Assembly (NCBI GenBank): GCA_963787285.1
Contig: CAWBCM010000020.1
Location: 1-64,000 of the forward strand
Direction of reading: 5' to 3'
Source of the DNA: JAHEJN01 sp963787285
GTDB taxonomy: Bacteria; Actinomycetota; Acidimicrobiia; Acidimicrobiales; JAHEJN01
Length of the DNA stretch: 64,000 bases
A model generated the notes under the pieces. That model worked only from the letters and a program-made list of their open reading frames with translations. It was not told where the DNA came from and did not search any database. The position numbers and the translations under genes were made by a program. Of this stretch, positions 44,107 through 51,516 are shown one piece after another (positions within the stretch are counted from its first letter, which is position 1; every line of letters starts with the position of its first letter).

Positions 44107-45372
44107 GTGTCCGCACGAGATTCCTTCCGAGCCCCCAAGGGCACCCGCGATCTGCTCCCTCCCGAGTCGGCCCGTCAGCGCGCGCTGCTCGACGCCTTTG
44201 CGGTCATGGCCACCCGGTACGGCTACGGCGAGATCGTGTCGCCGATGTTCGAGGATCTGGCGGTCTTCGAACGGGTGGGCGAGAGCACCGAGATCGTCGG
44301 CAAGGAGATGTTCGAGCTGGTCCCCAAGGGTGAGGGCGAGACGCGCCTGGCCCTGCGCCCCGAGCTCACGGCATCGGTGTGTCGCGCCTTTGCCCAGCAT
44401 CGACCGGCCACACCGTGGAAGGTGTTCTACCAGGGACCCCAGTTCCGCTACGAGCGACCGCAGGCGGGGCGCTACCGGCAGTTCACCCAGGTGGGGATCG
44501 AGGCACTGGGTCCCGATGACCCGATGCTCGACGTCGAGGTGATCACCCTCGGTCGACGATTCCTCGACTCGCTCGGCCTGGCTCGGGTGACGTTGCTACT
44601 CAACACGTTGGGCGACCCGGCGGGCAGGCCCGCCTACTTCGAGACCTTGCGCGAGTATTTGAACGACCGCCGCACCGAGCTGTCGATCCAGTCGCAGACC
44701 ACGCTCGAGACGAACCCGCTGCGGGTCCTCGACTCGAAGCGGGCCGAAGACGCCGACGTCATCTCCGGCGCTCCGCTCATGGTCGATCATCTCAGCACCG
44801 ACGCGGCCGAGCACTTCGCAGCGGTGCGCGCCGGACTCGATCAGCTGGGGATCGGCTACGAAATCTCGCCTCGCCTGGTGCGCGGCCTCGACTACTACTT
44901 GCGTACCACCTTCGAGTTCGCAGCCGAGTCCATCGATGCTGCTCAGAACGCGGTTGGTGGCGGTGGCCGCTACGACGGCCTGGTCGAGGAACTGGGTGGT
45001 CCGGCCACGCCCGGAGTCGGCTTCGCGCTCGGCGTCGATCGCATCCTGTTGGCCTGTGACGCCGAAGCCGCCTTCGACGGCCCACAAGCGACCGTCGACG
45101 TGTTCGTCATCGATCTCACCGGCGGCACTCGTGCCCTTCCGATCATCGACGAGATCGCCACGGCCGGAATGGCCGCGGATCGGGCCTACGACAACCGGTC
45201 GATGAAGGCGCAGTTCAAGGCGGCGGACCGCTCCGGTGCTCGCGTCGCCGTCATCATCGGCGACGACGAAGTCGCCGCCGGCACCGCCACGGTCAAGAAC
45301 CTCGCCACCGGCGACCAGGCCCCGGTGGATCGCGCCGATCTCCTCTCCGCACTCAGGAAGCAGCTCTCATGA
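44107..45372 (+). CDS. hisS: histidyl-tRNA synthetase
   Basis: HisRS, 421 residues. FRAPKGTRDLLPPESARQRALLDAF starts the class II core; motif 2 FYQGPQFRYERPQAGRYRQFTQVGIEALG, RGLDYYLRTTFEF (histidine A motif) and VGGGGRYDGLVEELGGPATPGVGFALGVDR (histidine B and motif 3) are intact. The anticodon domain covers the last about 95 residues. aspS starts inside its last codons. Confidence 0.95.
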   Translation: MSARDSFRAPKGTRDLLPPESARQRALLDAFAVMATRYGYGEIVSPMFEDLAVFERVGESTEIVGKEMFELVPKGEGETRLALRPELTASVCRAFAQHRPATPWKVFYQGPQFRYERPQAGRYRQFTQVGIEALGPDDPMLDVEVITLGRRFLDSLGLARVTLLLNTLGDPAGRPAYFETLREYLNDRRTELSIQSQTTLETNPLRVLDSKRAEDADVISGAPLMVDHLSTDAAEHFAAVRAGLDQLGIGYEISPRLVRGLDYYLRTTFEFAAESIDAAQNAVGGGGRYDGLVEELGGPATPGVGFALGVDRILLACDAEAAFDGPQATVDVFVIDLTGGTRALPIIDEIATAGMAADRAYDNRSMKAQFKAADRSGARVAVIIGDDEVAAGTATVKNLATGDQAPVDRADLLSALRKQLS

Positions 45373-47120
45373 CCAACCTTCGAACCGACTACTGCGGCGA
45401 GTTGCGCGCCACCGACATCGACCGCACCGTGTCGGTCTGCGGATGGGTCGACCGGCGCCGCGAACACGGTGAACACCTGGCTTTCATCGACCTGCGCGAC
45501 CACACCGGCATCGTCCAGTGCGTCGTCGACGAGAAGCACGATCTGCGCAGCGAGTACGTCGTTCGCATCACCGGTGTGGTGCGGCCCCGGCTCGATGGCA
45601 CGGTGAACCCGTCGCTGGCCACCGGCGAGATCGAGATCGGGGATTGCGAGGTCGAGGTGCTCTCGGTCTCGGAGCCTCCACCGTTTCCGCTCCACGATCG
45701 GGTCGACGTCGACGAGAACGTCCGCCTGCGGCACCGCTATGTCGACCTTCGGCGGGCCAAGATGCAGCGCAGCCTCCGGCTGCGGGCCAAGGTCAACAGC
45801 GCCGTTCGGCTGGCGATGGAACGCCAGGGTTTCGTCGAGATCGAGACGCCGATGCTCGTCGCCTCGACTCCCGAGGGGGCCCGCGACTTCGTGGTACCCA
45901 GCCGGCTCAATCCCGGAAACTTCTATGCCCTGCCGCAGAGCCCGCAGCTGTTCAAGCAGCTCTGCATGGTGGGCGGGATCGATCGGTACTACCAGATCGC
46001 CAGGTGTCTGCGCGACGAAGACCTCCGTGCCGATCGCCAGTTCGAGTTCATGCAGCTCGACGCCGAGATGAGCTTCGTGGGCCAGGAGGAGGTCTTCGCG
46101 TGCATCGGCGAGGCCGTGAAGGACGCCGCCGAGGCGGCAACGGGTGAGCGGCCCGGCGTCATCGCCACGATGACCTGGCACGAAGCCCAGGAGCGATTCG
46201 GCTCCGACAAGCCCGACGTTCGCTTCGGGATGGAGCTCACCGACCTCACCGATGCCTTTGCCGACACCGAGAGCAACGTGTTCAAGGTGCCGTGCGTCAA
46301 GGGCATCAATCTCGAAGGCGGCGCCGACAGCCTCGGTCGCAACGCCATCGACGATCTCACCGACAAGTGCAAACGGTGGGGCGCGAAGGGACTGGCATGG
46401 TTCCGGGTGCGAGCGGGCGCCGACGGCGTCGTCGCGCTCGAGGGTGCCCTCACCAAGTTCATGAGCGACGCGGAACAGGCGGCGGTCATCGCGACCCTCG
46501 GATGCAGCGACGGCGACCTCGCCCTGATCATCGCCGACACCCGCCGCACCGCCAACCACGTGCTGGGGCTGTTGCGGCTCGAGCTCGGTCGCCCACCCGT
46601 GAACGAGGGAGGACTCAACTTCCTGTGGATCACGGAGTTCCCGTTGTTCGAGGCCCTCGACGAGGCCGGCAACCCCATTCCCGCCCATCATCCCTTCACG
46701 ATGCCGCATCCCGACGACGTGCACCTGCTCGACGAGGGCGCCGAGGCGCTACTCGAGGTGCGTTCCCTGGCCTATGACCTCGTCCTCAACGGGTGGGAGC
46801 TGGGATCGGGTAGCGTCCGAATCCATCGCGGCGACATCCAGAGCCGCATCTTCGGCCTCCTCGGGATCGGTCCCGAGGAAGCCCAGGCGAAGTTCGGCTT
46901 CCTGCTCGATGCCTTCCGCTACGGTGCCCCGCCCCACGCCGGCTTCGCCTTCGGTCTCGACCGCCTCGTGGCGTTGCTGGCCGGTGAGGAGAACATCCGT
47001 GAGGTGATCGCCTTCCCGAAGACCCAGTCGGGCGGCGATCCGCTGACGAATGCCCCCTCGGCCATCGACGCCCGCCACCTCGAGGAACTGGGCCTTCGCG
47101 TTCTGCCTCCTGCCACCTGA
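45369..47120 (+). CDS. aspS: aspartyl-tRNA synthetase (bacterial type)
   Basis: AspRS, 583 residues. The OB-fold anticodon domain (VSVCGWVDRRREHGEHLAFIDLRDHTGIVQCVV) comes first; then RYVDLRRAKMQRSLRLRAKV, the flipping and motif 2 region FYALPQSPQLFKQLCMVGGIDRYYQIARCLRDEDLRADRQFEF, the GAD insertion typical of bacterial AspRS, and motif 3 GFAFGLDRLVALLAGE. It may also charge tRNA-Asn, as in many Actinobacteria that use GatCAB, but this cannot be read here. It forms a unit with hisS (ATGA overlap). Confidence 0.95.
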   Translation: MTNLRTDYCGELRATDIDRTVSVCGWVDRRREHGEHLAFIDLRDHTGIVQCVVDEKHDLRSEYVVRITGVVRPRLDGTVNPSLATGEIEIGDCEVEVLSVSEPPPFPLHDRVDVDENVRLRHRYVDLRRAKMQRSLRLRAKVNSAVRLAMERQGFVEIETPMLVASTPEGARDFVVPSRLNPGNFYALPQSPQLFKQLCMVGGIDRYYQIARCLRDEDLRADRQFEFMQLDAEMSFVGQEEVFACIGEAVKDAAEAATGERPGVIATMTWHEAQERFGSDKPDVRFGMELTDLTDAFADTESNVFKVPCVKGINLEGGADSLGRNAIDDLTDKCKRWGAKGLAWFRVRAGADGVVALEGALTKFMSDAEQAAVIATLGCSDGDLALIIADTRRTANHVLGLLRLELGRPPVNEGGLNFLWITEFPLFEALDEAGNPIPAHHPFTMPHPDDVHLLDEGAEALLEVRSLAYDLVLNGWELGSGSVRIHRGDIQSRIFGLLGIGPEEAQAKFGFLLDAFRYGAPPHAGFAFGLDRLVALLAGEENIREVIAFPKTQSGGDPLTNAPSAIDARHLEELGLRVLPPAT

Positions 47121-47130
47121 AGCCGAGGCA

Positions 47131-47136
47131 TAGGCT
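47131..47136 (+). promoter_or_regulatory. leaderless -10 for rarA
   Basis: TAGGCT ends 6 bases before GTG 47143. Confidence 0.5.
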
Positions 47137-47142
47137 GCGCCG

Positions 47143-48434
47143 GTGGCCGACGATCTCTTCAGTGCCGCCGCCGGTGAGCGGCTGGAGCGGCTGGCCCCCC
47201 TTGCGGCCCGGCTCCGGCCGACGCACCTCGACGAGGTCGTGGGCCAACAGCACCTGCTGGGGCCGGGCAAACCGCTGCGGGCGCTCATCGAGGCCGACCG
47301 CCTGTCGTCGGTGATCCTCTGGGGGCCACCCGGCACCGGTAAGACGACGATCGCGCAACTGCTCGCCCGCACGACCGAGAAGGCCTTCGTCCAGCTCTCC
47401 GCGGTCTCGGCAACGGTGAAGGACGTCCGAGCCGAGATCGCCAAGGCCGAGGCGCGCCTCGGCGAACGAGGCCAAGGGACCATCTTGTTCCTCGACGAGG
47501 TGCACCGTTTCAACAAGGCGCAACAAGACGCACTGCTGCCGGCGGTCGAGTCGGGGCTGTTGGTGCTCGTGGGCGCAACGACGGAGAATCCCTTCTTCGA
47601 GGTGAACCCGCCGCTGCTGTCGCGGTCGACGCTCTTTCGACTGGAGCTGCTCGCCGCCGAGGATCTCTACGAGCTCTTGGGCCGCGGCCTCGAGATGGAG
47701 GGTGCCGGGGCCACCACCGACGCGCTCGATCATCTCGTGGCACGCTCCGACGGCGACGGGCGCCATGCGCTCACCTCGCTGGAGGTCGCCGTCGCCCTGG
47801 CGGCCGAGCGGGGCACGCCCCCGAGGTCGAGCTGGCCGACGCCGAGGCGGCGCTCAACACCCGGGCGCTGCGCTACGGACGCGACGAGCACTACGACGTG
47901 ATCTCGGCGTTCATCAAGAGCATCCGGGGATCGGACCCCGACGCCGGTCTGTACTGGATGGGCCGGATGCTCGACGCCGGGGAGGACCCACGCTTCATCG
48001 CTCGGCGGCTGGTCATTCTGGCCAGCGAGGATGTCGGGATGGCCGATTCCCGCGGCTTGCTCGTGGCCAACGCCGCGGCCCAGGCGCTGGAGTTCGTCGG
48101 TCTGCCCGAGGCGCAGCTCAACCTGGCCCATGCGGTGATCTACCTCGCCACGGCGCCCAAGTCGAACCGCGTGACCTCGGCCATCGCATCGGCCATGGCC
48201 GACGTTCGCACCCACGGTGGCGAGGTGCCTGTGCATCTTCGTGACGGGCACTACCAGGGAGCGGCGAAGCTCGGTCACGGCGTGGGGTACGAGTATCCTC
48301 ACGACGATCCACGAGGATGGGTCGATCAAGAGCACCGACCCGACGAGGTTCGTGAGAACGTGTACTACCAGCCGAGCGAACACGGATTCGAGGCCGAGGT
48401 GGCTCGTCGTATGAACGAACGGTGGAACCGGTGA
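47143..48434 (+). CDS. rarA: replication-associated recombination protein RarA/MgsA (single-base frameshift at 47818-47822)
   Basis: RarA, about 430 residues, an AAA+ clamp-loader-like ATPase acting at stalled forks. First frame: LRPTHLDEVVGQQHLLGPGKPLR, Walker A LWGPPGTGKTTIAQLLA (about 64-80), Walker B TILFLDEVHRFNKAQQDALL, sensor VGATTENPFFEVN. Second frame: YDVISAFIKSIRGSDPDAGLYWMGRMLDAGEDP, RRLVILASEDVGMAD and GYEYPHDDP, all RarA-typical. The join lies in five C (47818-47822); a sixth gives TPPEVELADAEAALNTRALRYGRDEHYDVISA. I read it as an undercounted run. Confidence 0.9.
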
Positions 48435-48823
48435 GTGCCGGCGATCTCGCCGCGGTGCTCGTCGCGGTCTCGTCGTTGGTCGTGATCGGCCTGGCCAGCA
48501 TGGTGGTCGTGAGTCTGCGCCGCACCGTCGCCGAGCTCGACGCCGCCGTGCGCGACCTCCGCGATCGACTCGAGCCGGCGACCCGGCAGCTCGTGGAGAC
48601 CGCCGATCTGCTGGCCGACGAGGCGCAACGGGCCGAGGGCGTACTCGACACGATCGACGCCATCTCTGCCCGCTCCGACGCGCTGTCGAAGGCCACCTAC
48701 AAGGCCATTGCCGAACCGGTGATCCGCACGGCGTCGGTGCTCCGAGGCACCTCACGAGCGGGCCGCCGGTTACGCGGACGCCACGGGCAAGACGGGCAAG
48801 ACGGGCAAGAGGAGGCTTCATGA
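48431..48823 (+). CDS. small membrane-anchored helical protein (DUF948-like)
   Basis: A 130-residue protein with one N-terminal membrane helix (LAAVLVAVSSLVVIGLASMVVVSL, about 5-28) and a long helical stretch (LRRTVAELDAAVRDLRDRLEPATRQLVETADLLADEAQRAEGVLDTIDAISARSD), probably a coiled coil, similar in plan to DUF948 proteins found next to alaS/rarA in other Actinobacteria. The C-terminus ends in a Gly-Gln-Asp repeat encoded by three exact 9-base units. It starts at GTG 48431, overlapping the rarA stop; a GTG at 48422 would add three residues. Function unknown. Confidence 0.65.
   Translation: MSAGDLAAVLVAVSSLVVIGLASMVVVSLRRTVAELDAAVRDLRDRLEPATRQLVETADLLADEAQRAEGVLDTIDAISARSDALSKATYKAIAEPVIRTASVLRGTSRAGRRLRGRHGQDGQDGQEEAS
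48783..48809 (+). repeat. three exact 9-bp tandem repeats
   Basis: ACGGGCAAG is repeated three times (48783, 48792, 48801) within the 3' end of the helical membrane protein gene, giving a short run of Gly-Gln-Asp. In-frame units could vary by slippage without breaking the frame. Confidence 0.85.
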
Positions 48824-49083
48824 TGAGGCGTCTGGTGTGGTTCTTCGCCGGTGCGGGCTCGTCGGTGTGGGCCCAGCGCGCGGCAAAGAAGCGGTTGAGG
48901 CGATACACGCCGCCGGCTGCGGTCGAGCGGGCCCGCCAGTCGACACTGAAGGCGGCCCGCGAGGTGAAGGCCGCCGTTCGTGAGGGCCGCTCCGCAGCCA
49001 GCGACTATCGCGACGACGCCCGTGCCGAGGTGCAAGCCGATCAGGCCCGGCGCAGGATCCGGCCGGTACACGACACAGGTTGA
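48820..49083 (+). CDS. small basic helical protein, unknown function
   Basis: An 87-residue basic protein: MMRRLVWFFAGAGSSVWAQRAAKKRLRRY, then ERARQSTLKAAREVKAAVREGR and an Ala/Asp/Arg helical end (SAASDYRDDARAEVQADQARRR). The N-terminal hydrophobic stretch is too short for a firm membrane call. It overlaps the previous gene by four bases with GGAGG before the ATG, and tends to follow such a gene in related genomes by my recollection. I do not recognise a family. The next gene is convergent. Confidence 0.55.
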   Translation: MMRRLVWFFAGAGSSVWAQRAAKKRLRRYTPPAAVERARQSTLKAAREVKAAVREGRSAASDYRDDARAEVQADQARRRIRPVHDTG

Positions 49084-49093
49084 CTCGGCCGCC

Positions 49094-49768
49094 TCAGCCC
49101 GGTTCGGGATCGGCGTCGATGACGAGGCCGTGTTCCAGGGTGATCACCCGGTCGAAGGTCTCGGCGGCGCCCTCGTCGTGGGTGGCGACGAGAACCGACC
49201 CGCCGGCCTCGGCCACCCGGCCGAGCAACTCGACGAAGGTCGACTTGCCCGCTCGATCGAGCCCCGAGAACGGCTCGTCGACCAGGAGCAGCTGGTAGGG
49301 GCGACAGACGGCGACGGTGATGGCGGCCTTCTGCCGGAGGCCGCGGCTGTAGTCGGCCGGCAGATCATCGACGCGGTCGGCGAGCCCGAACGCCTCGAGG
49401 AGATCATGGCTGTGCTGGTCGGTGGGAGTGGTCCGATGCAGACGGCTGAGGTAGTCGAGGTGCTCGGCCAGGCTCAGATCGTCGTAGAGCACCGGCGTGT
49501 CGGGAAGGTAGGAGACCAGCGCCCGCGCCCGGACGTCGCCGGCGGGAAACCCACGTACCAGAACCCTGCCCTCGGTGGCCTCGAGGCGGCCGGCGATGAG
49601 CGACAACAACGTCGACTTGCCCGACCCGTTGTGGCCGACGAGGGCCACCCGTTCTCCGCCGCCAATGGTGAGCGAGACCGGACCCAGGGCACGTGAGCTG
49701 CCGTAGTCCTTGGTGAGCTCGGTGCACCGCAGCAGCGGCTTCGGAGCCCTCTTCCGACGTTCAGCCAT
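49094..49768 (-). CDS. ABC transporter ATP-binding protein
   Basis: A 224-residue ABC ATPase. Walker A ALVGHNGSGKSTLLSLIAG (about 43-61), a Q-loop region with VSYLPDTPVLYDDLSLAEHLDYLSRL, signature YSRGLRQKAAITVAV (LSGGQ replaced by YSRGL, a variant), Walker B YQLLLVDEPFSGLDRAGKS and the H-switch VLVATHDEGAAETFD are all present. It follows, 27 bases later, the large membrane protein on the same strand and should energise it. Substrate unknown. It resembles export-type ATPases paired with poorly conserved permeases. Confidence 0.88.
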   Translation of the reverse strand: MAERRKRAPKPLLRCTELTKDYGSSRALGPVSLTIGGGERVALVGHNGSGKSTLLSLIAGRLEATEGRVLVRGFPAGDVRARALVSYLPDTPVLYDDLSLAEHLDYLSRLHRTTPTDQHSHDLLEAFGLADRVDDLPADYSRGLRQKAAITVAVCRPYQLLLVDEPFSGLDRAGKSTFVELLGRVAEAGGSVLVATHDEGAAETFDRVITLEHGLVIDADPEPG

Positions 49769-49795
49769 TCGTTGCCTCCCGAGCGAGTGCTCGAT

Positions 49796-51430
49796 TCATC
49801 GTCGCTCGGTCTGCGACTGTGCGCCGATCGCGAGCAGCTCGTCGCGAACGCGAATCCACAAGAACATCACGGCGGCCAGGGCGGCGACGGCCATGGTGAC
49901 CCGGACCGAGGCGGCCACGGCATCGACGCCGCGGGCCTCGGCCTCCCGGGCGACGATCACCGGCACGGCCCCGAGGCCGGCAAGCGCGATCGGCCACACG
50001 AGCCGGATGACGGTCTGGGGGCCGGCGATCTCATCCGGCACCGGCAGCGAGGAGATCCCGCTGCCCACCCGTTTGGTGCTGATGGCCGCGCCGCCCACGG
50101 CGGCGGCCGCGGCGGGCAGGCTGGCGACAGCGAGCACCTCGAGCAGTTCGACCGAACCCGTGACGGCGGCGGCCACGGCGGTGGCACCGGCCCACCACAG
50201 GCCCATGAGCGCGGCGGCGGCGCTGACGTGCAGCAGCAGGATCGTCGCACCGTTGACGGGAGCTGCCTCGAGCAGAGAAGGATGGTCGAGCTCTTGGGAG
50301 AACGGCTCGACCGCCTCGAGCGAAGCCAGGTACGACGCGGCGGCGACCCCGAGCACCAAGGCTGTCGTCCCTCGCCAGACGCCGGCGAGGGCCAGCCCGG
50401 CGAGGACCGAGAGGGCGCCGACGCGCACGACGCGCTGGACCGGCCACCGCAGGTAGCTGCGGAGGTCGCGGTAGAGCGAAGGGGCTCTGGATTCGAAGCG
50501 GCCCGGCGCGAGCCGGATCAACGGTCGGGCCCGCGGCCGCTCGAAGCCGAGCTGGCGCCGCAAGAGGATCAGCGAGCGGATGTCCTGTTGGGCCAGGGCG
50601 AAGCGGACCTGTCGGATCAGATGAGCGCGCCGCCCGGCTCGCTCGACCGACAGGCCGGCGATGTCATGGGCACCGATGACGACGAGCCCCACGGCGATCG
50701 CGGGCGCCACGATCGGCCACCACGAGAAGTCGATGGCCCAGAGCGCAACCAGGCCGACGGCGGTCGTGGGCGCCGACTGGACGTCCAGAGCGAGGTCCGC
50801 GACCGACCAGCCGACCAGGGCGACCGCCATCCCCGAGGCGATGGCCGGGCGCCGGCGCAGCAGCGGAAGCGACGCAGCAACGAGAGCAGCGCCGACTCCG
50901 CCGGTGGTGATCGTGACCCCCGACAGCGTGCCGGCACCGACCCACGCCCATGCGTTGCCCGGGAGACGCCGGGCGGCGAGCTCGCCGGCGGCGGCGCCGG
51001 CGAGCGCGCCCAGAGCGACCGCGCCGGCGACGAGATTGCGAACGCCGGATCGGAGCACCAGTCTGCGGTCGATCGGCGACAGCAGAACGTGTTGTAGCTC
51101 CACCTCGTCGATGACGAGCGGGCCACCATTGGTTCCCGAGCGAACGCCGGCAGCGATGCCGAGGGCGGCGAGAGCACCGACCCACGATGCTCCGTGGTCG
51201 CGAACCCAGGCGATCTCGGTGGCGCCGATCGGGGCATCGTCGATCAGACCCAGTGCGAGGTAGAACCCGAACAAGGACATCAACAAGGTGACATACACGC
51301 GGTACAGCACGTCGAACGGCGAGAGATGCCCCAGTCGTCGCCGGCGGACCAGCCTGCGCAGTGACGACAGCGCAACGAGGTCGTCGGCGGGCCGGTCGCC
51401 GTCGACGTGGGCGGGTTGGCGCTCGGACAT
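49796..51430 (-). CDS. large multi-pass membrane protein, probable ABC permease
   Basis: A 544-residue protein with about 12 hydrophobic segments in two halves, separated by a basic region (QLGFERPRARPLIRLAPGRFESRAPSLYRDLRSYLRW, about 270-306). I see no named family motif. Its partnership with an ABC ATPase immediately downstream on the same strand makes it the permease of a two-component exporter. ATG 51430 (MSERQPAHVDGD) is chosen over an upstream GTG because a leaderless TATCGT lies 8 bases before it. Function and substrate unknown. Confidence 0.65.
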   Translation of the reverse strand: MSERQPAHVDGDRPADDLVALSSLRRLVRRRRLGHLSPFDVLYRVYVTLLMSLFGFYLALGLIDDAPIGATEIAWVRDHGASWVGALAALGIAAGVRSGTNGGPLVIDEVELQHVLLSPIDRRLVLRSGVRNLVAGAVALGALAGAAAGELAARRLPGNAWAWVGAGTLSGVTITTGGVGAALVAASLPLLRRRPAIASGMAVALVGWSVADLALDVQSAPTTAVGLVALWAIDFSWWPIVAPAIAVGLVVIGAHDIAGLSVERAGRRAHLIRQVRFALAQQDIRSLILLRRQLGFERPRARPLIRLAPGRFESRAPSLYRDLRSYLRWPVQRVVRVGALSVLAGLALAGVWRGTTALVLGVAAASYLASLEAVEPFSQELDHPSLLEAAPVNGATILLLHVSAAAALMGLWWAGATAVAAAVTGSVELLEVLAVASLPAAAAAVGGAAISTKRVGSGISSLPVPDEIAGPQTVIRLVWPIALAGLGAVPVIVAREAEARGVDAVAASVRVTMAVAALAAVMFLWIRVRDELLAIGAQSQTERR

Positions 51431-51438
51431 CAACCGGC

Positions 51439-51444
51439 ACGATA
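51439..51444 (-). promoter_or_regulatory. leaderless -10 for the permease gene
   Basis: The minus strand reads TATCGT, ending 8 bases before ATG 51430. It shows that the leaderless pattern holds on both strands. Confidence 0.4.
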
Positions 51445-51501
51445 CGGCGGCGCGCAACGATGGCCCCCATCAGCACCGCCAGACCCAAGATCGTGCGCCG
51501 G

Positions 51502-51507
51502 TAGGAT
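51502..51507 (+). promoter_or_regulatory. leaderless -10 for alaS
   Basis: TAGGAT ends 9 bases before ATG 51517. Confidence 0.45.
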
Positions 51508-51516
51508 GGTCCGACC

